Origin: Blattamonas nauphoetae
Taxonomy: Eukaryota > Preaxostyla > Oxymonadida
Assembly: GCA_033064195.1 (NCBI GenBank)
Contig: JARBJD010000242.1
Span: 1-64,000, forward strand
Direction: 5' to 3'
Length of the DNA: 64,000 bases
The position numbers and the translations under genes were made by a program. How positions within the stretch are numbered: the stretch's first letter is position 1; each line of letters opens with the position of its first letter. The notes beneath the pieces were generated by a model that was not told the DNA's origin, made no database searches, and saw only the letters and a list, made by a program, of their open reading frames with translations. This document shows, piece after piece, positions 46,156 to 57,325 of this stretch.

Positions 46156-46838
46156 GCATCGCTGTCCCACCAGATGGAACAGACGTGGTGAGGTTCGGTT
46201 TCTTCGGACCAGTGTTGCCTTGCACAGCGCCGACGACGATGTTGAACTCTTCGGGGAACACAACCTCGACGAACTCGTCCGGCGCGATGATCTTGATTGT
46301 CCAGAGCGACATTCACATCGGAGAGCGGTGAGGCAGAGTAGACGAAGATGGATTCGAGTTCGAAGCATGTCTTGCCTTTCCTGAAGTCGCTCCGCTGCGC
46401 CTCCATTTTTGTGGTACGGCGGAGAGTCTGTGTGGTGGAGTCGCGGACAAGAATGATCGTCCCTATCCGCATTTATTGTTCGAGGACGCGCTGGACGCGA
46501 TTGGTGAAGATCTCGTCGTCGACGCTGATTTGGGAGGCGTCGGAGAAGCGAGCGACGGCTATGCTTGCGGGAGTAGTACCAGCTGTGGGGAATTTGTGGC
46601 GCGGGAAGTCTGAGAAGGCCGTACTGCCTCCTGATCGAGCCCGGCGTTTGATCATCATCAGTGTGGGTCGTGGCTGCGGTGGAAGGGTGCCCTCGTTGTC
46701 TTCTCCGACGGGCGAAATGGGCGGGTCGGGAAGGGTGGGATGGGCGGCTGGTGTGGTGAGAGGCAGGAACGTCTGCTGAGAGAGTGTGGGTCGCAGGAGA
46801 GTACTTGGTCGTTTGAGCACCGGGACAGGACAATCCAT
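46156..46838 (-). CDS. Hypothetical protein, about 220 aa, with an in-frame TAA
   Basis: Starts MDCPVPVLKRPSTLLRPTLS. A Pro-rich N terminus is followed by an ordered part (DDEIFTNRVQRVLEQ), a TAA at 46,473-46,475, and in the same frame MRIGTIILVRDSTTQTLRRT and FELESIFVYSASPLSD. The last part, IIAPDEFVEVVFPEEFNIVV to GGTAMLK, is in another frame and could follow a very short 25-nt GT-AG intron. It may be two small genes or a decaying one. No family recognised. Confidence 0.35.
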
Positions 46839-47404
46839 CGTGCCTGACAGCCCTGTACCTATCGTCGAGCTATTTCTCGATGGAGGGGAGAGTTGTCCAA
46901 TGAAAGAGGATTCATTGACTCGAACATATCTGTTAAATCATGGAAAATGATATTCAACACGATTGGAATGGCGATGAACGAAGTTAAGAACTCGAAGTGA
47001 GGGGGTTATGTGTCGTGTGGTCTCGACCGTATTAAGGAAAGATATCGAGGAATGGAGGATTTTGAGTCGTTTGGTGATGTTAGTGAATCCAGTGTCGCAT
47101 TTGCATCAAAATACAACGAGTTTTTCAGAGAATTTTGCTACGTTGTGTGGAGATTGTCTGTAGATGAGGTAATCTTTTGATAAATTAGTGGTGGTGATGG
47201 AGAAGAGGTGCCAGATGGTAAATTAGACATCGACGATCTTAAATACTGAGAGAGAGGCGGAGTTGAATTTAGATACCCATTCTTTGAAAAAGTGTTCTGA
47301 ACAATCCCAATCTGATGCAGATAGCCTAATTATTGCGACTCGTTTTTAATACGCTTCACTTTGACTCATAGCCGAGATATGAAGGCTCTCATATTTTTGT
47401 CTGA
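46839..47404. other. Intergenic stretch
   Basis: AT-richer sequence with no supportable gene; one could be hidden in fragments (EFCYVVWRLSVDE near 47.13 kb) but nothing decides it. Confidence 0.3.
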
Positions 47405-47448
47405 ATTTAGCCGGTTTAATAAATAAAACCGGTTTTGTGGAGGGTCTA
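47405..47448. repeat. Repeat module Q, copy 2
   Basis: Palindromic agccggtttaataaataaaa then ccggttttgtggaggg, inverted relative to copy 1. It joins directly to module X. Confidence 0.6.
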
Positions 47449-47521
47449 TCAGTTTTGCGAATCACAAAAAAAGTGCGAGCAGAGAGAGAAATGACGAGAA
47501 ACAATGGCAAAAACGGTACTA
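47449..47521. repeat. Repeat module X, copy 1, left part
   Basis: Begins at cagttttgcgaatcaca and is similar, inverted, to 53,535-53,620. It ends at the hAT target site cggtacta and resumes at 51,612. Confidence 0.7.
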
Positions 47522-47859
47522 TAGGCATGGGCACCAGTCACCTGACTCAACTTTTAAGGACTGACTCGATTTGGCCCATGATTGAGTGAAGAAATGTGTG
47601 GATTTGTGACAAGATCGGTTCAGTAGATGTTTGAGCACATAATGTACTCTTTTCATACTTTTTTGAAAGGAAATCCGACAAATCGTTGAGTGAGGAATTC
47701 GAAACGATCAAAATTATGCCTCATGGGCGAGTCACAACGATCGAGTCTCCAGACAACAACCCTGACATATTCATGGAAAATATGCAAATGAAAACAGGAG
47801 ATCGAGTGAAATTTTGAGAGAAAACTTCCTTGACTGATGAATGAGAAAGGAAAGTGAAT

Positions 47860-48992
47860 CTTGGTGGTTATTGTGAATGTGACGAAAATACAGAAATCTA
47901 CAGTCTGTTCTCCGCCTTCCTTCGTTTGTCCTTCTCCTTCCTTCGCTCTCTCTCCTCTCCTCTCCTTCTTCTCAGTGGATGTCTCATTCGACGTCTTTCT
48001 GAGTCCTACGCATCTCCACTTCGTCTCGAAGGACGACGAGGACGAAGAAGAGAATCGCCCGTCTCTGCTCTTTTCTCCTCGCTCTTCTTCGTCTCAATCA
48101 TTCGGAGACACGCTCACCTCGTCCCATCGCTCCCCTCCTCTCTCCTCGTTCGGAAACTCACATTCGAGTCGGTCGCAGGAGTCGACTCGCTCACGACGAT
48201 TCCGACGACGAACAGGATGACTGAAAGACAGTTCAAAGTACCGATGCCACGAAGAAGGAAGAGGCCAGACAAAGGCCGATGCTGGGCTGGCTGAAACACA
48301 CGAAGACAGTGGATAGCAGTCTGATTGGGCCTGACTCGTTCCGAGCGGTGATGATGCAGTGGCTGAGGAACGCGAGGGACGAGAAAGAAGTAGCGGTTGT
48401 GTGGGAGTCGACGAGGGGAGAGTGAGAGTGTTTGTGTTCACTCGTTCTTGTATTGTTCTTCTCTTCGATGATTCTGTTCTGTCTTGTGTCTCAGCCATGT
48501 ACGCCGGTTCCGTTCCGAATTGTGGGGATGGTCGCTTCTTCCTCGCTCCGCCTTCCCATCCTCTCCTTCGCCACCCCCAACACTCCCCCCGCCTCTCCTT
48601 TCGACCTTCCTCCCGACCAGCCGACACAGCCCTCCCTCACCCAGCACGCCACACAACAGTATCCTTCCCAATCCGAGTCGCAGCTGCTGTTTGTGTTCAA
48701 CCTGTATCGAGCGAGGGAGTTCGCTCGCGACGAAGACAGAATGGGGAGTTCTCAGCCACTCGACACTCCACCCGAAGGAGAGCGAGGAGACACGCCGAGC
48801 GAGAGGAAAGGGAATGCGAAGGTGACAGCGGACGAAGCGTTCGTGCTTCTGCAGAATCTGATCGGAATAGGGCATGATGTTTGCTTGTCTGCTTCTCATC
48901 TTTTCTCAGCAACTTCAACTGGACAGACTGATCTCTCGTTGGCCCAGCGTCTGAAATTAATACACACTCCAGATTGGAGTGTTCATCGGTGA
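47860..48992 (+). CDS. Gene-like cargo inside the hAT element, fragmentary
   Basis: GC-rich plus-strand frames read like a protein with introns: FVSKDDEDEEENRPSLLFSP and SFGDTLTSSHRSPPLSSFGN near 48.0-48.15 kb; ARQRPMLGWLKHTKTVDSSL and FRAVMMQWLRNARDEKEVAV near 48.27-48.40 kb; PCTPVPFRIVGMVASSSLRL, SQSESQLLFVFNLYRAREFA and VTADEAFVLLQNLIGIGHDV up to the stop at 48,992. A 5' splice signal near 48,422 and tgtgtctcag at 48,484-48,493 suggest one intron. The composition is unlike the AT-rich ends of the element, so this may be a captured host gene piece. Function unknown. Confidence 0.4.
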
Positions 48993-49042
48993 CCGAGTGT
49001 TGTTGAATGAGAGCCGTCCACGTTATTTCAGGTTCTTCGGTG

Positions 49043-49918
49043 TTAGTTGAGAGCATATCGCATTTGATAGTCTGTTATCCGCATAGGACATCGTGGGAAA
49101 GCAACGACCTCACCTAAAATCGGAGCATTCGTGATTGTAGCGAAGATATCGTTGAACACGTTCACCATCGTCGAAGAGGTGAGAATTGTGGAGTGTGCCT
49201 TGAGCGATGTGATCGAAGAGGGTTGGAGAACAGGTGGGCTTGGCGAATAAGGCAGAGGGACTGCGTGGTCGATATTAGCGAAGATGGAAAGTGAGATTTC
49301 CACAGAGGACGAACATGGACCAAATATTGGAGACAGACCAATAAACACGTTCTGTGGGACACACTTGGCCATGGTCAGGTGGGTGTCTGCGTGGACAAGT
49401 CCATCACTTCCAGGATCGGGGCGAGCGTTGATGACGATGTCGATTAGTGTCATCCTGCCCCTATCAGCGACGAATTGGGTGAATTCCCTTCCAAAGTCCA
49501 GGATAGAACTCTGAATCTTGATGCGTGATGATTCTAGAAGTGTAGCAATCGAGAAATCTGCATTGGCGAGGATCTCAACGTTGCTGAGTGATAGTAACGA
49601 AGTAACGACTTCAAGCAATGTTTCCGCCTCTTCAATCTGGCCTGAAATTTGAGTATCAGAGATTCCTTGGAGAGAGAGATCTTTATTTCTGAAGAGACGA
49701 TTGTTTGAGGGATGAAGGTCCGAAGGAAGCTTGTGAATGGGTGAAACCGAAGGAAGCTTAAGAATGAGGGATAAAACGAGAATTGCTTGCAACGGGACGA
49801 ATATTACAACGTCAATCACCACAGCATCACTTTTGGACGATCGTGGGTTGTTGCGTCGAAAGGATCGTATTGAAGATGGCGAGAGTAACAGAAACGACAG
49901 CCAAAGGATCAGGCTCAT
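49043..49918 (-). CDS. Unknown protein inside the hAT element, 291 aa
   Basis: An open frame starting MSLILWLSFLLLSPSSI, a possible signal peptide, with a second apolar stretch (VVIDVVIFVPLQAILVLSLI). The rest alternates short Ser/Thr/Ile/Val-rich strands (SLSNVEILANADFSIATLLE, STMVNVFNDIFATITNAPIL), a pattern that suits a beta-helix-like surface protein. No motif is decisive, and it could be a degenerate member of a host family carried as cargo. It runs toward the plus-strand cargo gene, with the 3' ends 50 bp apart. Confidence 0.35.
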   Translation of the reverse strand: MSLILWLSFLLLSPSSIRSFRRNNPRSSKSDAVVIDVVIFVPLQAILVLSLILKLPSVSPIHKLPSDLHPSNNRLFRNKDLSLQGISDTQISGQIEEAETLLEVVTSLLSLSNVEILANADFSIATLLESSRIKIQSSILDFGREFTQFVADRGRMTLIDIVINARPDPGSDGLVHADTHLTMAKCVPQNVFIGLSPIFGPCSSSVEISLSIFANIDHAVPLPYSPSPPVLQPSSITSLKAHSTILTSSTMVNVFNDIFATITNAPILGEVVAFPRCPMRITDYQMRYALN

Positions 49919-51611
49919 CGAATGGTCATCTCATTCGAGTCCTCATTTCGGTCAATTCACATCACATTCGGAGCCAAAACTGGGCAGGAATGTTGTCGGC
50001 CAATCTGCGACAGAAGTGGGACGAACACGGATTTAACAGGTTCAACGTGGAGCTGATGGTTTTGAAGCAAACAAACAAGATGCAATTCGGGCTGTTCTTG
50101 CTCATCCACAGGAGGAGATGCGCGTCAACTCGAAGACGAGATTCCCATCAACAACGCGGTGTGGATCACGGTGATCCATGAATCGGCTGAAAAGAAGGAA
50201 ACACACAATCATGTGCGACGGAACAAATAAATGAGAAAATAATAACAAGGAAGAAGAAAAGAACTTCGAAGTTAATAATTTGCTCCAGCGACGAACACAC
50301 CTGTCTGCACATGAAATGAAGAGTGATGGTTTGCACAATAAGAATACACTTTCGATGGAACAAATGGGGATGAACCGTCTACAAGTAATCATGACATTTT
50401 TCCCACCTGATCGTTCAGTGTTGATGAGGGACACGTTGTGAGGGAAGAGGATGTTATTTTCAGAGTGGGGGTAATGTTTGGGAAAAGAGTGAGCTGTATT
50501 CTTCCATCGCCGGCACAGTTTCTCTTCCTCATCATACAATGATAGAAATGGTGAGTGCCTGGCGAAGCTTGTGAGACTACGTGAAGAGAGAAAGATGAGA
50601 GACGAAGAAGTCGAGAAAAGGATGAACAAAAGCTGCAATTAAGTGGTACATTGGGGAGAAACCGCGAAGATCAAACTGAATGGGTCATTGAAGAAAAGAA
50701 AGATGCAAAAAGATGGGGCATCGAAGGGGAACCACAAAAGCAAAAGTTTTTCACAGTATACCATTTCTTGTTGAGAAATGAGGAACGATGTTGACATGAG
50801 TCAAGATTTTGTCGAGATCTTTGGTTGAGTTCAATCACTGTCAATATTGAGTGAGATACGTTGACTGAGCAGAGAATATTGTCAATATTCTCATTAAAAT
50901 ACTTTGTTGAGCAACCTTGAGATTGTTGAGGACACAATACTGTCAATAGTTACGGAGTGAGACGGTGCTCTGTTGGGCTGGTCAAGAAGAGAGACTGGAG
51001 ATGTTCTGAGAATCAAACATGACTAATGCAGATCAAGAGAGCATACAGAAGTATCAAATGATAGTGTTACCCTTATTTTCTATACGGATCATCAGTTTGG
51101 GTGTGCGATTCCTGATGGTCAAAATCGGTGTCCCTTTGTCAAATAGCGAAAAACGTAAAAAATAATGAATTCCAAACCTGATCAATGCACGCGCTGAGTA
51201 TCAGTTGAAAAGGAGATCGGACAGTCCAGTCAGTCTGGTGACTATTTGCATGATTGCATGGGCGGATCAGTGACTCAAAGTGACTCTCCAGAAAAGTATG
51301 GGGTGAAGTGATGACTTGTGGCTAAATTCGTTTGATTCATCTGAAAATGAGTCTATTTCTAAAAAAATAGTGTGAAATGTGAAAGATAAACCATAAAAAG
51401 CGATTGAAAGAGAAGGGAGATTGTGAACGTATTTTTGAGAAAGAAAAACCAAGAAAACAAGGTGATGATCAATCAAGAAGTGATGTTAAATTGAAAAGGG
51501 AGCGTTTTGGGTCTGGATTCCTCTTGAATTTGTCTTATGGGGTGAGTCACTGACTCGATTCATTTCGGTGACTGGACTCGGTCTCTTTTGACTGACTGTT
51601 GCCCATGCCTA
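49919..51611. other. Rest of the hAT element
   Basis: A plus-strand frame near 49.89-50.18 kb (AGMLSANLRQKWDEHGFNRF, FNVELMVLKQTNKMQFGLFL) reads like protein but has no clear limits. From about 50.2 kb to the right end the sequence is AT-rich, with no gene recognised. Confidence 0.35.
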
Positions 51612-51840
51612 CGGTACTAGACGAATTTTTGAAAAATAGTGAGTTGAAGTCAGTGTATCTGAGTCCTGATCGAGAGCGTAAAAATGTCTACTATCAAAGG
51701 TGTAAAACAAAGAGAGAAGGGAAAATCAAAAATAGAGTCATACCATTGAATCACAACCAGTCTGACAACGAGCATCGACTGCTGGGCCGTCGCTGAGACA
51801 GGTCTCGCTTGGGATCGACCACAATTCAATAATCAAGGTT
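51612..51840. repeat. Repeat module X, copy 1, right part
   Basis: Continues module X after the hAT element. Its reverse complement shares aaccttgattattgaattgt, gtcagactggttgtg and tttttgattttcccttct with 53.32-53.46 kb. Confidence 0.6.
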
Positions 51841-52717
51841 CTAAAAAGAGGAGAATAGGTAAAATCAAAAAACAAAGAATCTTACCATCGGGTGACAATC
51901 AGGCTGACCACGACGAGATTGTCTTAGCAATCAGCTAGTTGAATCTGTCAACCCTGTTACAAATTGCTGGTGGATGATATGACCACCAATCACGTTCAGG
52001 GATTTGAGTGATGACAACGATTCCGTCTCTCCACTCGCGACTTCGTCTTTCTCGCTTCCCCTTCAGGTTGATGCAATTCTGTTCGCGTGGGTTGGAATCG
52101 GCGCTGACGATGATTCAGCCGCTTCTTCCTCTTATCACCAGTAGTGTCCGAAGTCTCCTCACCCTCTCCTCCCCGATGAGTCGAGATGTCAGCCAAGTGC
52201 GAGGGCTCTTCTTCGCGTGGGAAGTGTAGGAAGTGGATTTTTGAGTGTCGGTGCCGTTTGCGAAAGAATTAGCTGGCATGCTCATGAATATCTTGGGCAC
52301 ACTGAGGAGGGAGAATGTGTCTCTGAGTGTGGCTAAGGCCTGACATTTCAACAATCCTTTTGAAGACCTTCTTAATTGTGTGATATTTTCATGCAACGCT
52401 GTGCAGACAGGTATGAGGCAGTGGTTTTGTGTCGATTTTTTTATGCACATTCAGAATTTTCGCATTCCCTGCGTCGAATTGTGTCTTTCGGAAGCGGTCA
52501 TCCATCTGGATACAAAGTGTGGGTGTGATCAGATAGCATTGTCCAATACTGTTTATCACACCGCAATTAAGGCTCTCCACGCTCATTGAATCACCTTTTT
52601 TCATTTCCTCGTTTCCTGACTCCTCCAGCTCGGTTTCAATTGATGTAACATGCTTCTCCATTTTTTGTTTCTCTCGTTCGTTATATCGAAGAAAGAAACA
52701 CTTTAGATGATAAGACC
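51841..52717. other. Gene-poor stretch
   Basis: Short frames on both strands without motifs. A Ser/Pro-rich minus frame and Cys-containing plus frame (52,380-52,589) are not convincing. Confidence 0.3.
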
Positions 52718-52981
52718 ATGCACAAGGCAGAAATTATATTGGAGAACTTATCACCAATCATGAACACCACCGATTCCGCCACAATCTTCTCGAGACTCGT
52801 CTATCAACGAAATGACAGTCCAGACGGTTTCTTTGCGGCGTTTCTGACACTCCTGACAAGTGGGCACAAGTCGATTGTGCATCTCTCCCTCCAACTACTT
52901 CATTATATCACTTCTGCCATCATCTCCAGAATGCTAGATGAACCCGACAACGAAACCAGATTGATTCAGACTCATCCATAA
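52718..52981 (+). CDS. Short helical-repeat protein fragment, 87 aa
   Basis: MHKAEIILENLSPIMNTTDS leads into FFAAFLTLLTSGHKSIVHLS and LQLLHYITSAIISRMLDEPD, an armadillo-like helical pattern. I recall similar segments in a large family of oxymonad hypothetical proteins. A further piece may follow in another frame (KSSTTLMKLPTSFLSLLVIL). It is far shorter than those proteins, so it is probably a remnant. Confidence 0.35.
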   Translation: MHKAEIILENLSPIMNTTDSATIFSRLVYQRNDSPDGFFAAFLTLLTSGHKSIVHLSLQLLHYITSAIISRMLDEPDNETRLIQTHP

Positions 52982-53319
52982 GGCTCAGTTCTCCAGATAG
53001 TTTTTGAACAGGTGTTGCCGCAACATGATGTATTATCTGGCTGCAAATCTTCCACAACTTTGATGAAACTACCAACGTCATTCCTCTCTCTTCTCGTGAT
53101 CTTGCTTCACTACTCTCTATGTAAGACGAAAGGACAATGACGCGATGGGTGCCTTCTGCTGCGCAAGTGTGACATCTGGATATATGGGGAACGACCAGGA
53201 TGGAAACGAATAGAACAGTCGACACTCTGCCCTTATTTGCACAGCAGCTGCGTGTGGACGCTTCCGCTCATCTCGTGGTGACAGGCGTATGACCCAATTG
53301 GACCCCCACCCTCCTCTTT

Positions 53320-53615
53320 TTACAACCTTGATATTGAATTGTGGTCCATCACAACAAAGACACAGATCAGCAATTGTGAAGCCATCGCTCGTCGTGTTCA
53401 GACTGGTTGTGGCTCTAATGTGTGACGTTCTTTTTGATTTTACCTTCTTTCCTCGTTTTAGACCCTATATTGTTGACTTATTGCAGAACACAAATCCACA
53501 GCTGAACAACACCCTTCCTCTCACTATATTCTATCCATTGATCTGTTTTTGTTCTGAATTATTGTTTCTCGTCATTTCTGTTTCTAGTCTATCCCTTATA
53601 TGTGATTCGCAAAAC
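53320..53615. repeat. Repeat module X, copy 2 (unsplit)
   Basis: Inverted, uninterrupted relative of the module split by the hAT element. It ends at gtgattcgcaaaactgat, where module P is attached instead of Q. Confidence 0.65.
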
Positions 53616-53774
53616 TGATCAATGGACACCTCCGAAGCCGGAGGTGTCCAAGATCTGGTGGTGTCCAAATTCTGGTTTTTAAGAACTCAAAAGTGTCCAA
53701 ATTCTGGTGGAACTTGTCAGGTGTCAAAATTCTGGTGAATTCGATCAAAAGTGTCCAAATTTTTGCGCAACTCG
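53616..53774 (-). repeat. Repeat module P, copy 2
   Basis: Reverse-complement partner of 44,138-44,296, about 95 percent identical or better. Here the stem-loop ggacacctccg/cggaggtgtcc is perfect. Confidence 0.85.
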
Positions 53775-53993
53775 ATCCAACCGTTCTTTTTTCTTCTTCC
53801 AGTCAACTCGAACCGAACACTATCACTCTTCGTTGTTATCTAAAGATTCAGGAAAATTGTCATTTTTGTCTGATTCACAAAGAGAATCAACAATTGACAC
53901 TCTCTCTGACGACATCTCAAAGTCATCCAAAAACGTAACAATTATTACGCACAAAACGGCTGATCTTTCTAAATATCCACTCCACCTCAATCA

Positions 53994-56900
53994 ATGAATA
54001 ATTTGATGCAATCTCCTTCTTCGGAGGAGATCACCCCACCTCTCTCACCGACCAATCAACAAGCGAAGTTTCGAAAAATGAGACAAGCCCAGCTGCCTGA
54101 ATGTCCTGAGAGGATTATCGAAAATGTGCACAGATATCCCTTGCTGGTGTGGAATGAGCCCACAGGATCAGGCGATTATGAAGAATCTCTGTTGGAGGAC
54201 AAGAACATGAAAACATTGAAAACTCTTGTTGCTTCAAAACGTGAAGCTGGAGAAGAGATTAAGTGGCAGGTCTGCATACTCCTTTTTGATTAAACGTAAT
54301 TTCGTTGTCTTTGATTCTTGATTCTGTCTTCTGCTTTCTTTCAGGATTTGATGGAATGGTTTGTGTGTGCTGTGATTGGACTTGAATCAGCAGTTTTGGA
54401 ATGCAGAGGATCGTTTTGGTTTGATTGGGATGATGTTGTGGTTGATGGATTTGGGACAGCTCGGATTAGTTTGTCTCTTCTTCTCGACTTTCTTCTTTCT
54501 CAGAACTCCCGGCCTCGCATTCGAATTCATCCCCTCCCCACTCCCCACAATCCTTCTCCGAAGGCATTGCTCTTCTCTCTCTGCTTTTTCTTGATTTGAT
54601 TGATCGCTTTTCTTTGTCAGACTGCCTCCCAACACGCTTGCGAGACCATTTTCGAGACATCGTGTTTTCGTCAGTCCTTCACCACATCATCCAGTATCTC
54701 GTCGACACTGGCCATCTGATTCCCGCTTGTGACGAATCCGAGTTTGATGAAATCGTCAGTGGATTCATCAACAACTACATGAAGTTTCTCGCAGATGAGA
54801 CAGATTCATTTGACGCTTCGATGATAACAGCAATTGCCATCCACGTTGTGACCGGCTTGGAGAACGAAGGCGTTGCGAATCCCATCTTTCGGTTGACTGA
54901 CCGAGTTTTCGATCCTCGCTCACCGCGACACATTGCATTCATGCAACTTGTCGAACCTGCACTTGTTGAAGTGAGTCAATTGTATGATCCAGAATTGTTC
55001 GAAGAAGCGAAGCATATCTCGTCGTGGAAGGAGTTTCTGCAGAAAGTGGCTGGCGAAGAGGAAGTTGAGGTGTGTCTACGTTTTTTTGACTTCGATTTTC
55101 AGAATGACACATCGTTCCTCAAATTGCCCTTCTTCCGACCGACGCTTCTCTCGCTCCAAGCGAAGTTCCAGAAACTGACATCGTCGATAGATAGGTCAGT
55201 GGCCAGTTCGACGTCGTCTCTGCTTTCGTCGCACTCTTCTCCCCACACCTCCCTCGAAACACATCTCGACTCATCTCTTCGGACTCTCTCGTCCTCATCA
55301 CCCTTCAAACAGGAATCACTCCAACTCCTCACAATCCTTCACTCTCTCCTCACCTCCCCTCTCCCTCAGTCTCTCCCGACGCTCACTCCAACTGACCCCT
55401 TCCCTCCGAGATTCAGACTCTACCAACAGGACACCATCGATCCCACCGAAAAATTCGGACCTTCCCTCTTCGACGAGCCTGACAACGAGATCCTCGCTCG
55501 TTCGCTCGTTCGCTGTCACACTGTCTGTGAAGTTGTTGGTGCTGAGAAATGCATTCGTGACATTCCAGCATTTATCAGTCGACTCGTCTCTGTTCTCGGA
55601 ACATCCGACTCTCTTGTTCGTAAAGCTGCATCCTCACTATTCAGATCTTTGATAGGCGCTTCGGCAGTCATTCACGTGTTTCCTCGTTTGTGGAATCAAC
55701 TCCGCACTGCCTTCCGCGATGGTCGAAACGAAGAACAGTTGGCTCTTCTTCAGATTTCAAAGTATTGGATATATGTATCAATGGACCAACAATCTCAATT
55801 GCCGTTTCCAGCCACACATTTCGATTGGGATGGGTTGATCTCTGCAGAGTTGGCAGACAATGTCACATTTATCCACTCTGTCTATCTGATTTCGATCATC
55901 CACATTCATTCGATCACGGCCCAGATTGGGATGGACAAAACAAGATCCATCATTCTCTCCTTCGAAAACAGACAGAACGCTGTCTCCCGAATCGCCACCC
56001 TTTTCGAGACCGTCCAACAAATGGGAAGAGATTTACAGAGTCGTCTCCCTCTCATTTCGTATTGTGTTATGATCTCAATTCTGTCGGATCGTGAATTTCC
56101 TCCAGCTCTCACTCCCATTCTCACCCAACATCCTGACTTTGATGCTCACACTCTTAATTTTCACATGAACACGTTTTTCTTGCTTTGTCACACCTCTCTC
56201 AACCCGCACAAGCCACACCAACCTCCTCTCGACCTCCTCTTCGAACGAACACTCCGAATGCACCCTCTCGACCTCGTCCTCTTTTGTGTTGATCCAGAAC
56301 TCGGAAGACTTCATCCTCGTCTCAACACTTCGTTGAGCGGGTTTCATGCGCTCTGTCGACGCGGAATCCATCTCGATCTGATGGACGCGGAACATGTGAT
56401 GAGTGGCAACCATCTGATCAACTTGTTTTCGATGTTTCGCACTCCTCTCATCTCTGACACTTTTCTTCTCTTTCGTTATTACCCACCACCGCTCGTCGTT
56501 CGATTCTTCCTTCCCGTTCTGTCATCAAAACCGAATTCTTCCTTTCCAATCGGTGATCTGAGAATGATATTGTTGACACTTCTCCTCAACACCGCTCCTT
56601 TCGGCGACTGCCACAGTGTGAGGGAACTCTATCTATTTTTTGCCCAGCCGAACTCCATCGCCTTCGACCATTCAACCGGATCGATTTTCACAACTCATGT
56701 TGAGTCTCTGGAATGGATGAACATCCCAACTGGATTCGGATCTGCTCTCGCTCACTCAAATCGACGAATGTCTTTCGATCCCTCCAAAAATGAAGTTGGA
56801 TCACACATTTCTCTCGAGGAATCTCACACACTCGCTCCTCTCCCCTCACACATGGATGAGATTCTGCCGACACAAATGAACAGCAGGAAACATACACTCT

Positions 56901-57325
56901 GTCTTATTGGAGAGATGACCCGAGAGATGACCAGCGTCAGTTTGGATTTTGGATTTTCTTCATCCCTTCAGATATCGCGATGCATGTCATGCAGAGGGAG
57001 GGGATTAAAGGATGTGCCTTTGAGATGCTGTGTGTCTTCTTCGTTCTCTCATTTCTTCAGATCACCAGTTCCGGTGGAAGTGTCTGCCATTTTGGAGTTT
57101 GTGAAGAGGGTTGTCTGTTTGGGAAGTGTTGGGAATGTGATGACGATGGTTGGTTTTTGGATGTTGGACGTTGTGATTCGAGCAGTGTCGGAATCGTCGT
57201 TTCTGGATGACTACGAAAACGGGATTATTGTGATTGGGATTCTGCTCCGTTCGATTCGAGATTTTAGAAAGAAACAAGAATTGGTGAATCACGACTTCTC
57301 TCGCCTTCTCTCACGAACTGGATGA
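53994..57325 (+). CDS. Large helical-repeat-like protein, roughly 1,000 aa, several exons
   Basis: Starts MNNLMQSPSSEEITPPLSPT. Exon 1 ends at 54,269; the first intron (54,270-54,344, 75 bp) has clear borders. A later intron at 55,070-55,102 is only 33 bp, with gtgtgt and ttttcag ends. Between 54.35 and 54.61 kb and again near 56.94-57.06 kb further short introns are likely but not fixed. The main body from 54.6 kb (LPTRLRDHFRDIVFSSVLHH, DESEFDEIVSGFINNYMKFL, VVGAEKCIRDIPAFISRLVS, VRKAASSLFRSLIGASAVIH) looks like HEAT/armadillo repeats. No catalytic motif or known family is visible. Module P lies 220 bp upstream. Confidence 0.7.

Larger units (their letters stand above)
47522..51611. mobile_element. 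hAT-superfamily DNA transposon, 4.09 kb, cargo-bearing, no transposase
   Basis: The ends are inverted: taggcatgggcaccagtca at the left and taggcatgggcaacagtca on the other strand at the right, a typical hAT terminus. Eight bases, cggtacta, flank it on both sides (47,514-47,521 and 51,612-51,619), which is the hAT target-duplication length. Module X is split here, and an unsplit relative exists at 53.3-53.6 kb. Both ends carry repeated tgactc/gactca words, probable subterminal transposase sites. No BED finger, DDE core or hATC domain was seen, so it must depend on another element. About 2.3 kb of GC-rich gene-like DNA lies inside. Confidence 0.88.

Noticed and set aside
45357-46472. A 371-codon minus-strand frame
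   Set aside because: Only its first 60 codons read like protein and are included in the 46.2-46.8 kb gene; the rest is Ser/Pro/Arg-rich mirror of plus-strand coding sequence.
44138-53774. One 9.6 kb element bounded by the inverted P modules
   Set aside because: The flanks show no target duplication, P joins different neighbours on its inner and outer sides, and an independent hAT element lies within.
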